Shown piece by piece: positions 33,552 to 42,893 of a DNA stretch of 64,000 nucleotides. The stretch is from the NCBI GenBank assembly GCA_017449065.1, contig JAFSKF010000040.1:101525-165524 (forward strand), in the 5' to 3' direction. The notes beneath the pieces are model-generated. The model had not been told where the DNA came from, searched no databases, and saw nothing but the letters and a program-made list of their open reading frames with translations. Source of the DNA: Bacteroidales bacterium. Lineage in GTDB: Bacteria > Bacteroidota > Bacteroidia > Bacteroidales > UBA3663. Position 1 is the first letter of the stretch. Each line of letters opens with the position of its first letter. The position numbers and the translations under genes are program-made.

Positions 33552-35848
33552 TACTTATTGTCACCGCCACGATAGTCCGGACGGTCGATGTCGCGGCGTG
33601 GACGGTCTTCACGGCGTGGACGATCCTCGCGACGTGGGCGATCGTTGCGGTCCTCACGACGAGGACGCTCACCACGGTCCTCGCGACGTGGTCGGGCTTC
33701 TGGTTCAACGTAACCTTCCGGCTTTGGTTTCAGAGCCTTCATCGAAAGACGATACTTGTCGGTCTTCTTGTCGATCTCTACCAGTTTTACGGTGAGGACA
33801 TCGCCTTCCTTGATACCGGTTTCTTCCATGGTCTCGTAGCGCTTCCAGTCAATCTCGCTGATGTGCAGCAAGCCATCCTTGCCAGGCATAAACTCTACAA
33901 ATGCTCCGAAGCTCTGGATATTCTTCACAGGACCGGTGTAGATTTCGCCCTCTTCTGGAATAGCGACAATGGCCTTGATCTTAGCCACAGCAGCGTCGAT
34001 GCTGGCTTTGTCGGAAGACGAGATGGCAACGTGACCCTTGCCGTCCGATTCTTCGATGGTCACAACGGCACCAGTTTCTTCCTGAATGCCCTGAATGATC
34101 TTGCCGCCAGGACCGATCACAGCACCGATGAACTCTTTGTCGATGTCGAAGGCAACCATGCGAGGAGCATGCGGCTTCAGATCAGGACGATGTTCAGGCT
34201 GAGCCTCCAGCATACAGTTCAAAATGTGAGTGCGACCTTCCTTAGCCTGATTCAAGGCCTTCTCAAGAATTTCGTAGCTCAAACCGTTGCACTTGATATC
34301 CATCTGGGTAGCAGTGATACCCTTTTCGGTACCTGTTACTTTGAAGTCCATGTCGCCCAAATGATCTTCATCACCCAAGATATCGCTCAATACAGCATAT
34401 TTCGGAGAATCCTCATCCTTGATCAGACCCATGGCAATACCAGAAACAGGACGGATCATCGGAATACCGGCATCGCGCATGGCCAACGTAGCGCCGCAGG
34501 TGGTGGCCATAGAAGAAGAGCCGTTCGATTCAAGGATGTCGGAACATACACGAACAGTGTAAGGATAATCCTTAGGAATCATACCCTTCACAGCACGCCA
34601 AGCCAAATGGCCGTGACCGATCTCGCGACGTCCTACACCACGCTGAGCTTTAGCTTCGCCGGTCGAGAAAGGAGGGAAGTTATAGTGGAGCAAGAATTCG
34701 TCGTAACCGTTGCGGAGCACGTCGTCAACCATCTTTTTGTCCATCTTGGTGCCCAATGTGCAGGTCACCAGAGCCTGCGTTTCACCACGGGTAAAGATAG
34801 CAGAACCGTGAGGGCCTGGAATGTAATCCGGCTCAATCCAGATAGGACGAACCTCGTTCAATGCACGACCATCCAGACGGGTGCCTTCGTCAAGTACGCA
34901 ACGACGCATAGCTTCACGCTCAACGTCGTGGAAGTAGCGGGCAATCATGCCGAGCACTTCTTCATCCTCCTGCTTCTCTTCGGGAAGGGTGGCAATGAAG
35001 TTTGCCTGTACCTCTTCGAAAGCAGCTTCGCGCTCGTGTTTGTTCTTGTTGCCGCTCTTGGCAATATCATAGCATGGCTGATAGCAGAAGTCGTGGCACT
35101 GCTTGCGCAGGTCTTCGTCGTTCACTTCGTGGCAATATTCCATAATCGGCTTGCCGACAGCCTCCATCAGTTCTTTCTGTACCTGGCAATGAACCTTGAT
35201 GGCTTCGTGAGCAGCCTTGAGGGCGCCGAGCAGATCCTGCTCGCTCACTTCTTCCATTTCGCCTTCCACCATCATGATGTTATCGTAGGTAGCACCTACC
35301 ATCAGATCCATATCGGCCTCTTTCATCTGTTCGAAAGTTGGGTCGATTACATATTCGCCGTTGATGCGCACTACGCGAACCTCCGAAATAGGGCCTTCAA
35401 ACGGTATGCCGGAAACGGCCATAGCTGCCGAGGCTGCCAGACCTGCCAAAGCATCCGGCTGGTTCTCCAAGTCGGAACTGTAGAGGGTGACATTCACAAA
35501 TGTCTCGGCGTGATAATTACTTGGGAAAAGCGGACGAAGGGCGCGGTCAATCAGACGGCTGGTTAGGATCTCATAATCCGAAGCCTTGCCTTCGCGCTTG
35601 GTAAAACCTCCGGGGAAACGTCCTGCAGAAGCATATTTCTCCTTGTACTCCACGGTGAGTGGCATGAAGTCGGTACCTGGAGTCACGGTACGCGCAGTAC
35701 AAACAGTGGCGAGCAGCATTGTGCCGCCCATGCGAAGTTCAACGGCACCATCTGCCTGCTTCGCAACCTTACCTGTTTCAAGAGTGATGGACCGTCCATC
35801 GCTCAAGGTAATGGTTTTCTTGATTGGGTTAACCAAATTGTTTACCAT
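33551..35848 (-). CDS. pnp: Polynucleotide phosphorylase
   Basis: 765 aa from ATG at complement 35848. It degrades RNA phosphorolytically from the 3' end, and is a degradosome core. Two RNase PH domains (about 10-240 and 310-540), KH domain with '[16 protein letters not shown]', S1 domain with '[18 protein letters not shown]'. The extreme C-terminus (last ~45 residues) is a low-complexity Arg/Asp/Glu tract built from 'RPRREDR' repeats, a likely RNA- or protein-binding tail. The longer frame to 35893 starts inside the TAACTTTG promoter (35891-35898) and is rejected. Confidence 0.95.
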   Translation of the reverse strand: MVNNLVNPIKKTITLSDGRSITLETGKVAKQADGAVELRMGGTMLLATVCTARTVTPGTDFMPLTVEYKEKYASAGRFPGGFTKREGKASDYEILTSRLIDRALRPLFPSNYHAETFVNVTLYSSDLENQPDALAGLAASAAMAVSGIPFEGPISEVRVVRINGEYVIDPTFEQMKEADMDLMVGATYDNIMMVEGEMEEVSEQDLLGALKAAHEAIKVHCQVQKELMEAVGKPIMEYCHEVNDEDLRKQCHDFCYQPCYDIAKSGNKNKHEREAAFEEVQANFIATLPEEKQEDEEVLGMIARYFHDVEREAMRRCVLDEGTRLDGRALNEVRPIWIEPDYIPGPHGSAIFTRGETQALVTCTLGTKMDKKMVDDVLRNGYDEFLLHYNFPPFSTGEAKAQRGVGRREIGHGHLAWRAVKGMIPKDYPYTVRVCSDILESNGSSSMATTCGATLAMRDAGIPMIRPVSGIAMGLIKDEDSPKYAVLSDILGDEDHLGDMDFKVTGTEKGITATQMDIKCNGLSYEILEKALNQAKEGRTHILNCMLEAQPEHRPDLKPHAPRMVAFDIDKEFIGAVIGPGGKIIQGIQEETGAVVTIEESDGKGHVAISSSDKASIDAAVAKIKAIVAIPEEGEIYTGPVKNIQSFGAFVEFMPGKDGLLHISEIDWKRYETMEETGIKEGDVLTVKLVEIDKKTDKYRLSMKALKPKPEGYVEPEARPRREDRGERPRREDRNDRPRREDRPRREDRPRRDIDRPDYRGGDNK

Positions 35849-35890
35849 AAATTTATTTTTATCCTTTAATCCATTATAGATTTTCGGGCG

Positions 35891-35898
35891 CAAAGTTA
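35891..35898 (-). promoter_or_regulatory. Minus-strand -7 box (TAACTTTG) for pnp
   Basis: TTTG -33 element 19 bases upstream: the best-formed sigma(ABfr) promoter in the window. Confidence 0.85.
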
Positions 35899-35992
35899 AC
35901 TATTTTTCCAACATTGGCAAAATAAAACTGAAAAAAAATACCACAATTGAATAATTTTTCCCAAAAAACTTGTTTTCTCTTGAAAATTAGTT

Positions 35993-36000
35993 TATCTTTG
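35993..36000 (+). promoter_or_regulatory. -7 box (TATCTTTG) for lipoprotein/greA region
   Basis: TTG at 35970-35972 gives 20-base spacing. The transcript would carry a ~120-nt leader before ATG 36127. Confidence 0.75.
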
Positions 36001-36021
36001 CGCCCGATAATCAAGCGAAAT

Positions 36022-36066
36022 AGAGCCGATGCCCGGGGTTGTAGAGAACTCTGAAGTATTGGCTCT
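36022..36066 (+). promoter_or_regulatory. Leader hairpin in the 5' UTR of the thioredoxin-like lipoprotein
   Basis: Arms AGAGCCGAT / ATTGGCTCT (9 bp with one G-U) enclose a ~27-nt loop that itself contains AGAGAACTCT. Followed by AAAAAAG, not T, so not a terminator. A regulatory leader is possible but no riboswitch class is recognised. Confidence 0.4.
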
Positions 36067-36126
36067 AAAAAAGTTGACTATCCAATTATAAACAGTTTTT
36101 TATTGCTTACAAAAGCACTTCCAACG

Positions 36127-37353
36127 ATGAAGTACTCATTATTTAATATAAGGGGAGCTAAGGCTCTCTTGTGGATGACTATTTGTACAGTGGGAATGGT
36201 TGCCTGCGACGATCGCCGTTTGGGCAATATCGAAGGAACCATCACTGATGCCGAGGGCCAGTTGCTTTTTTTGGAGCATCTGACTGATGGCGCTCCCCGC
36301 TTGGTGGACACCTTGCGACTGGATGCAGCCGGCAAGTTTAAGTTTCAGCCGGAAGTGGAGGAAGGACCGGATTTCTTCTCGCTTCGATTGGGTAATCAGT
36401 CGGTTTCGGTGGTTATCGATACCTTGCTGACGCCGGTGCGATTGTCGGCAAGTGCCAATCGCTTGAACGGTTATGTCGTGGATGAGGAAGACCTCTGGAA
36501 TCAGGAACTGCATGCGGCCGTTTCTTTGGGTAATCGTCTTCGTGGCCAGATGCTCGAAGTGAATAGGGCAGTCAATGAAAACGGACTGGACCGTCAGACG
36601 GGGCGGGATTCTCTTTGGGCCTTGGAGCGGACTTATAAGGCACAGGTGCTTGAAGAGTATATCTTCCAGAATCCAGCCAGTCCGGCCAGTTACTATCTGC
36701 TGTTTGAGACAGTTTCCGGTTTGCCTGTTTTCGATGCCAATAACGGCGAGGATGTCCGTGCTTTCGGGGCCGTTGCTACCAGTTGGAAGTTCAATTATCC
36801 GAAGTCGCCCCGAAACAAAGTGCTCGAAAAGGTGACGCTCGAAGGACAGGCTAACCGTCGGAAGGCTGCTGCCCGTGCGCAAAGGGCAGATTCATTGCTG
36901 GCATCGACGCCGATCGAGACCCGGACTTTCCCCGAACTTAATTTGCCGAATGCCGACGATCGTCTTACGTCTTTGTCTGCCTTGGCCGATGGAACTGGCA
37001 TTGTATTGATCGACTTCACAGCCTATTACATGGACTTCTCGCCGGCTCACAACATGGCTTTGGGCGCTTTGTACGAAAAGAATCCCGGCAAGGTGAAGAT
37101 TTATCAGGTATGCATGGACTACGATGATAATTTCTGGAAGGTAAGTGCCGACAATCTGCCGTGGACCACGGTTCGCGATACACGCTGCCAGTACGATCAG
37201 TATGGCAATGTCGCCTATTCGCCGGCAGCTGTCCAGTATAATGTCTCCACGTTGCCTACGACATTCGTCATCGACCGAGACGGAGAGCTGGTGACCCGCA
37301 TCGAGAATCAGGATGCACAGCTTGAAAATTTAGTGAAGAAATATATAAAATAA
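36127..37353 (+). CDS. DUF4369/thioredoxin-fold lipoprotein lacking redox cysteines
   Basis: 408 aa from ATG 36127 (an upstream TTG frame is not needed). The signal peptide ends in lipobox 'GMVAC'. Residues ~30-125 form a DUF4369-like beta domain ('GTITDAEGQLLFLEHL'), followed by a helical linker and a C-terminal AhpC/TlpA-type thioredoxin domain from about 270. Where TlpA/ResA proteins have WCxxC after 'IDFTAYY', this protein reads 'MDFSPAHN', so both catalytic Cys are absent. The cis-Pro loop 'VSTLPTTFVIDRDGE' is kept. A binding rather than thiol-exchange role at the envelope is inferred. Confidence 0.85.
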   Translation: MKYSLFNIRGAKALLWMTICTVGMVACDDRRLGNIEGTITDAEGQLLFLEHLTDGAPRLVDTLRLDAAGKFKFQPEVEEGPDFFSLRLGNQSVSVVIDTLLTPVRLSASANRLNGYVVDEEDLWNQELHAAVSLGNRLRGQMLEVNRAVNENGLDRQTGRDSLWALERTYKAQVLEEYIFQNPASPASYYLLFETVSGLPVFDANNGEDVRAFGAVATSWKFNYPKSPRNKVLEKVTLEGQANRRKAAARAQRADSLLASTPIETRTFPELNLPNADDRLTSLSALADGTGIVLIDFTAYYMDFSPAHNMALGALYEKNPGKVKIYQVCMDYDDNFWKVSADNLPWTTVRDTRCQYDQYGNVAYSPAAVQYNVSTLPTTFVIDRDGELVTRIENQDAQLENLVKKYIK

Positions 37354-37437
37354 TAATAGTATAACAAAGTATTTGCGGCAACGGATGTTTTGATAATCCC
37401 GAACTTCCTGGTGTCGAACCATAAAACACGAATCATT

Positions 37438-37908
37438 ATGGCAATTAGTTACATGAGCGAGGAGGGCTACAAGAAACTTCTCGACGAAATCAATTATTTG
37501 GAAAGTGTAGAACGTCCAAAGGCAAGTGCAGCCATCGCTGAGGCCCGCGAGAAGGGTGATTTGAGCGAAAATGCAGAGTATGATGCAGCCAAAGAGGCAC
37601 AGGGAAAGCTGGAAAGCAAGATTGCACTCCTGAAAGACCAGGTCGCCAATGCCCGCATCATCGATGCTTCGAAGCTGAAAGCCGATAAGGTGCAGATCAT
37701 GACAACGGTTCGTCTCTTGAACAAGAAACTGAATAAGGAGATGAAATATACCATCGTGTCTGAGAGCGAGGCCAACTTCCGTGAAGGAAAGATCAGTGTG
37801 GGAACACCGATAGCCAAGGCTTTGATGAACCACTCGGTGGGCGATGTAGTCGAGGTGAAGGTGCCGGCAGGCATCCAGCAACTCGAAATTCTGGAGATTT
37901 CCCTTTAA
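37438..37908 (+). CDS. greA: Transcription elongation factor GreA
   Basis: 156 aa, normal length. It rescues backtracked RNA polymerase by stimulating transcript cleavage. The N-terminal coiled coil (about 1-75) contains the tip motif 'REKGDLSENAEYDAAKEAQ' with the functional Asp and Glu; the C-terminal FKBP-like domain ends 'GIQQLEILEI'. ATG 37438 begins 'MAISYMSEEGYKKLL'. The HIT, clpP and clpX genes follow at 24, 15 and -1 bases and are probably co-transcribed. Confidence 0.95.
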   Translation: MAISYMSEEGYKKLLDEINYLESVERPKASAAIAEAREKGDLSENAEYDAAKEAQGKLESKIALLKDQVANARIIDASKLKADKVQIMTTVRLLNKKLNKEMKYTIVSESEANFREGKISVGTPIAKALMNHSVGDVVEVKVPAGIQQLEILEISL

Positions 37909-37932
37909 TGTCTGACACAAATCTTTCCGATT

Positions 37933-38328
37933 ATGGCAAGCATTTTCAGTAAAATCATTGCAGGCGAGATCCCCAGCTATAAGGTAGCGGAGGACGATCT
38001 CTACTATGCGTTTTTAGATATCAGTCCGTTGGCTAAGGGACACACGCTGGTGGTTCCGAAGCAGGAAGTGGATTATATTTTCGACCAGAGCGATGCCATG
38101 TTGGCAGGTCATTTCACTTTCGCCAAGCGCGTGGCTCAGGCCATCCGTAAGGCATTCCCCTGCAAGAAGGTAGCGGTTTGCGTTTTGGGTCTCGAAGTTC
38201 CCCATGCTCACATTCACCTGATTCCGATGAACGAGGAAAGCGATGTGGATTTCCGCAAGGAACATCTGAAGCTGGAGCCGGAGGAGATGCAGGAGATAGC
38301 CCGACGGATTGCCGAAAATTTTGTTTAA
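37933..38328 (+). CDS. HIT-family nucleotide hydrolase
   Basis: 131 aa. The histidine-triad motif is 'VPHAHIHLIP' (HxHxH, about residues 95-104), and the N-terminal 'SIFSKIIAGEIPSYKV' is typical of Hint-like purine nucleoside phosphoramidases/dinucleotide hydrolases. Cytosolic. Substrate not determinable. It sits between greA and clpP. Confidence 0.92.
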   Translation: MASIFSKIIAGEIPSYKVAEDDLYYAFLDISPLAKGHTLVVPKQEVDYIFDQSDAMLAGHFTFAKRVAQAIRKAFPCKKVAVCVLGLEVPHAHIHLIPMNEESDVDFRKEHLKLEPEEMQEIARRIAENFV

Positions 38329-38343
38329 GTAACTTTTCCGACA

Positions 38344-39033
38344 ATGAACAATAACGAATTCTACAAGTTTGCAACCGGCCACGTGGGTCTGAACGGTCAT
38401 GCCTTGGACGATTATATGCGTTTCCAGAGCAAGACGATGAGTCCGCGTGCCTCATACATCAACCCGAGTATCATCGAAGAGCGTCAGCTCAACGTTGCCC
38501 AGATGGATGTTTTCAGCCGTCTGATGATGGATCGTATCATCTTCCTGGGTACGGAAATCGACGAGTATTCTTCGAACGTCGTGCAGGCGCAGCTGCTTTT
38601 TCTGGCTTCCACCGAATCGGACAAGGATATCACCATGTATCTGAATAGTCCAGGCGGCATCGTCAGCGGCGGTCTTGCCATCTACGATACGATGAACTAC
38701 ATCAGCTGCGACGTTTCGACGGTGGTGACGGGCATGGCTGCTTCGATGGCTTCCGTGCTGCTGGCCGCTGGTGCCAAGGGCAAGCGTTTCGCGTTGCCTC
38801 ACAGCCGCGTGATGATTCACCAGCCGCTGGGTGGTACGCAGGGACAGGCTTCCGACATGGAGATTGCCGTGAACGAAATCAAGAAACTGAAGCAGGAACT
38901 CTATACCATTCTTGCCGAATGCTCCGGTCAGCCTTACGAGAAGATCGAGGCCGACTGCGATCGCGACCATTATCTGACTGCCCAGGAGGCGCTCGAATAT
39001 GGCATGATTGACAAGATTTTCCAGAAGAGATAA
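38344..39033 (+). CDS. clpP: ATP-dependent Clp protease proteolytic subunit
   Basis: 229 aa with a ~35-residue N-terminal extension compared with E. coli ClpP. Serine protease triad: Ser in 'GMAASMASVLLAAG', His in 'ALPHSRVMIHQPLGG', Asp in the 'ADCDRDHYLTAQEA' region. Forms the tetradecameric chamber fed by ClpX and, in this genome, probably ClpC (49285-51912). The stop overlaps the clpX ATG by one base (TAATG). Confidence 0.95.
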   Translation: MNNNEFYKFATGHVGLNGHALDDYMRFQSKTMSPRASYINPSIIEERQLNVAQMDVFSRLMMDRIIFLGTEIDEYSSNVVQAQLLFLASTESDKDITMYLNSPGGIVSGGLAIYDTMNYISCDVSTVVTGMAASMASVLLAAGAKGKRFALPHSRVMIHQPLGGTQGQASDMEIAVNEIKKLKQELYTILAECSGQPYEKIEADCDRDHYLTAQEALEYGMIDKIFQKR

Positions 39034-40274
39034 TGGCACGACATACCGAAGACAGATGTAATTTTTGCGGCCGTAGCCGCAGTGAGGTGAATCTGCTCAT
39101 CTCCGGATTGAACGGATTCATCTGCAACGACTGCGCCGAGCAGGCGCACGAAATCATTCTTGAGCAGCAGAAGCAGCTCGAGAAGCAGATGGATGCCGTC
39201 AACTTCAATCTCGACGAGCTTCCACGGCCAAAGGAGATCAAGGCGTTCCTCGATAACTACGTGATCGGGCAAGATGAAGCCAAGCGTAATCTTTCGGTGG
39301 CTGTCTATAACCACTACAAGCGCCTCATGCAGCCCGACACCAAGGATGACGTGGAGATCGAGAAATCGAACATCATCATGGTGGGCCGGACGGGCACGGG
39401 CAAGACGCTCTTGGCCAAGACCATTGCCCGTATGCTGCACGTGCCGTTTGCCATTGTCGATGCTACCGTGCTGACCGAGGCCGGCTATGTGGGCGAGGAC
39501 ATCGAGTCGATTCTGACCCGTCTGTTGCAGAATTGCGACTATGATGTTAAGAAGGCGGAACGAGGCATTGTCTTCATCGACGAGATCGACAAGATTGCCC
39601 GGAAGGGCGACAATCCGAGCATTACGCGCGACGTCAGCGGCGAGGGTGTGCAGCAGGGACTCCTGAAACTGCTGGAAGGCAGCATGGTGGGCGTTCCGCC
39701 TCAGGGCGGGCGCAAGCATCCCGAGCAGAAACTGATTCAGGTCGATACCAAGAACATCCTGTTCATCTGCGGCGGTGCCTTCGACGGCATCGAGCAGAAG
39801 ATCGGTGCCCGTCTGAACACACGCAGCGTAGGCTTTGCCACCGACGAGACCCGTCATGAGATCGACCGCAACAACCTGTTGCAGTACATCACGCCTGCCG
39901 ACCTGAAGAAGTTCGGCCTGATTCCCGAAATCATCGGACGTCTGCCCATCCTGACCTATCTGGAGCCTTTGGATGCCGATGCCTTGAAGCGGATTCTCAC
40001 CGAACCCAAGAACGCGATCATCAAGCAGTACAAGAAACTGTTCGAAATGGACGGCATCGCGCTCACCATCGACGACGACGTCTATCAGCTCATTGTCGAT
40101 AAGGCAATCGAGTTCAAGCTCGGTGCACGCGGACTTCGTGCCATCACCGAGTCGATCATGATGGATGCCATGTATAATATGCCATCGCAAAAAACAAAGA
40201 AACTTCATATTACGCTCGACTATGCCCGTCAGGAACTGGCGAAGGCCAACCTTGAGCGTATGCGTAACGAATAA
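39033..40274 (+). CDS. clpX: ClpX unfoldase (AAA+)
   Basis: 413 aa. The N-terminal zinc-binding domain has 'CNFCGRS' and 'CNDCAEQA' (C4). Walker A reads '[12 protein letters not shown]', with Arg at the position usually Pro; Walker B '[12 protein letters not shown]'; sensor/arginine-finger region 'RGLRAITE'. It unfolds tagged substrates and passes them to ClpP, with which it is translationally coupled. Confidence 0.96.
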   Translation: MARHTEDRCNFCGRSRSEVNLLISGLNGFICNDCAEQAHEIILEQQKQLEKQMDAVNFNLDELPRPKEIKAFLDNYVIGQDEAKRNLSVAVYNHYKRLMQPDTKDDVEIEKSNIIMVGRTGTGKTLLAKTIARMLHVPFAIVDATVLTEAGYVGEDIESILTRLLQNCDYDVKKAERGIVFIDEIDKIARKGDNPSITRDVSGEGVQQGLLKLLEGSMVGVPPQGGRKHPEQKLIQVDTKNILFICGGAFDGIEQKIGARLNTRSVGFATDETRHEIDRNNLLQYITPADLKKFGLIPEIIGRLPILTYLEPLDADALKRILTEPKNAIIKQYKKLFEMDGIALTIDDDVYQLIVDKAIEFKLGARGLRAITESIMMDAMYNMPSQKTKKLHITLDYARQELAKANLERMRNE

Positions 40275-40294
40275 ACCGTTTATATATTTTGTCT

Positions 40295-41578
40295 ATGAAA
40301 AATATTCAGGTTCAGCCCGCAGAGGGACGTTTAGGCGTTCTGGTCGTAGGTTTAAGTGGTGCGGTCAGCACCACGTTCATCATCGGAACCTTGGCAGCAC
40401 GCCGGGGGTTGGCAAAGCCGATTGGTTCCATCACCCAGCTTTCGTATCTGAAAGTAGGGAAGGGCAGCAGCCAGCGTGAAGGATTGATCAAAGACCTGGT
40501 GCCGTTGGCAAGCCTCGATCAACTGGTGTTCGGAGGTTGGGACATCTTCCCCGATTCTGTTTATGAGGGAGCCATGCACGCGCAGGTGCTGACCGAGAAG
40601 GATATCAATCTGGTGGCCGACGAGGCCAAGCAGATCCGCCCGATGAAGGCGGCTTTCGATCCGAATTTCATCACGCGCCTCAACGGAACCTGGTGCAAGG
40701 AAGGCCGGAGCAAGTGGGATCTGATGGAGCAGCTCCGTGCCGACATCCGCAGCTTCAGGCAGGAGAACCGTTGCGATCGCGTCGTCGTCATCTGGGCCGC
40801 TTCTACGGAGGCCTATCTGCCCATGTCCGATGTGCATGAGGATCTCGCTAAGTTCGAGGCAGAGATGAAGAATCCCGACACCCGGCTGGTGGCTCCCTCC
40901 ATGTGCTATGCCTATGCTGCCATGATGGAAGGCGCTCCGTTCATCAACGGCGCTCCGGCGCTGACCGTCGATTTCCCCGCCATGTGGCAGTTGGCCGATA
41001 AGATGAATATCCCTATTTGCGGCAAGGACTACAAGAGCGGTCAGACCATGATGAAAACCGTATTGGCACCGGCCTTCCACACCCGAATGCTCGGTTTGGC
41101 AGGCTGGTTCTCCACCAACATCCTGGGCAATCGCGACGGTGAGGTGCTCGACGATCCGGCTTCGTTCAAGACCAAGGAGGTCTCGAAACTCTCGGTCATC
41201 GATTCCATCCTCGAACCCGAAAAGTACCCTGACCTCTACAGCGACGTCTATCACAAGGTCCGCATCAACTATTATCCGCCGCGCAACGACAACAAGGAGG
41301 CGTGGGACAACATCGACATCTTCGGCTGGATGGGCTATCCGATGCAGATCAAGGTCAACTTCCTTTGCCGCGACTCCATCCTTGCCGCCCCGCTGGCGCT
41401 CGATCTGGTGCTGCTTTCCGACCTGGCCAAGCGTTGCGGCTTCAAGGGCATCCAGCGCTGGCTCTCGTTCTATTTCAAGAGCCCGATGCACGAGCTCGAC
41501 GAAGTGCCGGTTCACTCCCTGTTCGAGCAGGATGCCATGTTCCGCGACAAGCTCCGCGAAATCATCGGCGAAGAATAA
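40295..41578 (+). CDS. Myo-inositol-1-phosphate synthase
   Basis: 427 aa from ATG 40295. It isomerises glucose-6-phosphate to inositol-3-phosphate using bound NAD+; cytosolic. The Rossmann start is 'LGVLVVGLSGAVSTTFIIG', followed by 'VVIWAASTEAY', and the active-site region 'ICGKDYKSGQTMMKTVLAP' with its lysines. In Bacteroides this enzyme opens the route to inositol phospholipids and sphingolipids. The phosphatase and transferase partners are not adjacent, so it appears as a single-gene unit behind clpX (20-nt gap) ending in a strong terminator. Confidence 0.93.
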   Translation: MKNIQVQPAEGRLGVLVVGLSGAVSTTFIIGTLAARRGLAKPIGSITQLSYLKVGKGSSQREGLIKDLVPLASLDQLVFGGWDIFPDSVYEGAMHAQVLTEKDINLVADEAKQIRPMKAAFDPNFITRLNGTWCKEGRSKWDLMEQLRADIRSFRQENRCDRVVVIWAASTEAYLPMSDVHEDLAKFEAEMKNPDTRLVAPSMCYAYAAMMEGAPFINGAPALTVDFPAMWQLADKMNIPICGKDYKSGQTMMKTVLAPAFHTRMLGLAGWFSTNILGNRDGEVLDDPASFKTKEVSKLSVIDSILEPEKYPDLYSDVYHKVRINYYPPRNDNKEAWDNIDIFGWMGYPMQIKVNFLCRDSILAAPLALDLVLLSDLAKRCGFKGIQRWLSFYFKSPMHELDEVPVHSLFEQDAMFRDKLREIIGEE

Positions 41579-41618
41579 AGCACCGCTTCATTCTTGAACC
41601 TGCAAACACCTATACAAT

Positions 41619-41660
41619 GAACCCCGGAAGTGTTGGAAAACTTCCGGGGTTCGTTTTTTC
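41619..41660 (+). terminator. Intrinsic terminator of clpX-inositol synthase
   Basis: 12-bp stem GAACCCCGGAAG / CTTCCGGGGTTC, 10-nt loop, then GTTTTTTC. Confidence 0.92.
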
Positions 41661-41673
41661 TATTGCAATTGGG

Positions 41674-42612
41674 TCAGAGGATGATGTCGCCGCTATTGCC
41701 GGTGCCGCCGCCTCCTTCGCCGTTGTCGTCACCGCCATCGCTGCCGGTGCCGGTGTTGTCTCCGCCGGAACCTGTGCCAGTGCCCGAGCCGGATTCGCTG
41801 CCTGTGCCGCTTCCTGTTCCCGTGCCGGAAGTGCTGCCGCCCTCGGTCGTGCCGCCCGTGCTCTCCGACGATCCTGACGAAGTGCCGCCGGTGTTGGACG
41901 ATGCTCCGCTGGCTCCGGGGATGTAGTACTGCTTGGCATACAACTCGATGCCCCTTAGCTGCGTCACGAGGGTGGTCAGCGATGCGGAAGGCATCAGTTC
42001 CTGCATGGCAGCGAGGAGCTTGTAGAGGTCGGCAACGGCCAGGTCGGTCTGGCGGCGCACGGTCTTCATCTCGCCCTTCACGAACTCGCCCTTTGTCAGG
42101 GCACGCTGGCCCAGCAACTGGCGCACCTGCTGTGCGGCGGCAACGGCCTGCGTCAGGAACGTCCATGCGCCCGCCTGGGTCAGGAACGACTGGTGAGCCT
42201 GCAGGTTCTGCTGCATCTGGATGATCTTGTCCGATTCGGCACCGTAGGCGTTCTTGGTGCTGAACTTAAAGTCCTTGAACACCTGCTCGCACGCCAGTGC
42301 CTCCTGCTTCGTCGCTTCGCCGTCGGGCAGTCCGGCATGGGCCAGGACGATGTAGCGCACGGCGGCGATGTAAGCGTCCTGACGCTTGTCGGCAGCCGAA
42401 AGCTGGGGCACTGCCTCGTCGCGCAAAGCCTTTAGCCACACCTCGTCCTCCTTCTGTCGGGCCTGATGCAGGGCTGCGGCCTTCTCCCGGAATCGGGCAT
42501 TGTCGGTTTCGAAACTCTGCACGAAGTCGTCAATCTGCTGCGTCGTGCCGTCGTGGTGCGCATTGGTCAGATTGCTCAGCCACGCTGTGTTCAGTTGATT
42601 GTTGTCTGCCAT
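41674..42612 (-). CDS. Helical protein with long Gly/Ser/Thr tail (DUF6261-like)
   Basis: 312 aa without signal peptide or membrane segment. Residues 1-230 are helical and rich in Gln, Ala and Lys, resembling the Bacteroidetes DUF6261 group (tentative). Residues ~233-308 are almost pure Gly, Ser, Thr, Glu and Asp ('GTGTGSGTGSESGSGTG'), then 'NSGDIIL'. No function is known. Such cytosolic low-complexity tails are unusual. It is the gene immediately beyond the tandem repeats of cassette 2. High GC in the tail produces long antisense ORFs that are not genes. Confidence 0.7.
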   Translation of the reverse strand: MADNNQLNTAWLSNLTNAHHDGTTQQIDDFVQSFETDNARFREKAAALHQARQKEDEVWLKALRDEAVPQLSAADKRQDAYIAAVRYIVLAHAGLPDGEATKQEALACEQVFKDFKFSTKNAYGAESDKIIQMQQNLQAHQSFLTQAGAWTFLTQAVAAAQQVRQLLGQRALTKGEFVKGEMKTVRRQTDLAVADLYKLLAAMQELMPSASLTTLVTQLRGIELYAKQYYIPGASGASSNTGGTSSGSSESTGGTTEGGSTSGTGTGSGTGSESGSGTGTGSGGDNTGTGSDGGDDNGEGGGGTGNSGDIIL

Positions 42613-42656
42613 AATGTTCAGATTTTAATAGGTTAATGTTTGAATTTCTTTGCTTC

Positions 42657-42893
42657 ATTTCCGCCCCGCGCAGGGTTTCCGAACGGTTCGGCGAGGTCAT
42701 TTCCGCCCCGCGCAGGGTTTCCGAACGGTTCGGCGAGGTCATTTCTGCCCCGCGCAGGGTTTCCGAACGATTCGGCGAGGTCATTTCCACCCCGCGCAGG
42801 GTTTCCGAACGATTCGGCGAGGTCATTTCCACCCCGCGCAGGGTTTCCGAATGGTTCGGTGAGGTCGTTTCCGCCCCGCGCAGGGTTTCCGAA
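42657..42893 (-). repeat. Tandem repeat B, 42 bp x ~6 (inverted relative to 2672-2870)
   Basis: Copies start at 42657, 42699, 42741, 42783, 42825 and 42867 (partial). On the minus strand the array begins directly after the LRR gene's TAA. Unit sequence and dyad CCGAAC-N-GTTCGG are the same as at 2672-2870, and a short match continues past the last unit at both loci ('GGCGGAAA(T/C)GAAG'). Confidence 0.9.

Noticed and set aside
35849..35893. 15-residue extension of PNPase
   Set aside because: Its start lies inside the TAACTTTG promoter; homologues start near '[13 protein letters not shown]'.
41630..41926. Pro/Val-rich 98-aa plus-strand ORF
   Set aside because: It is the antisense of the Gly/Ser tail of the minus-strand gene.
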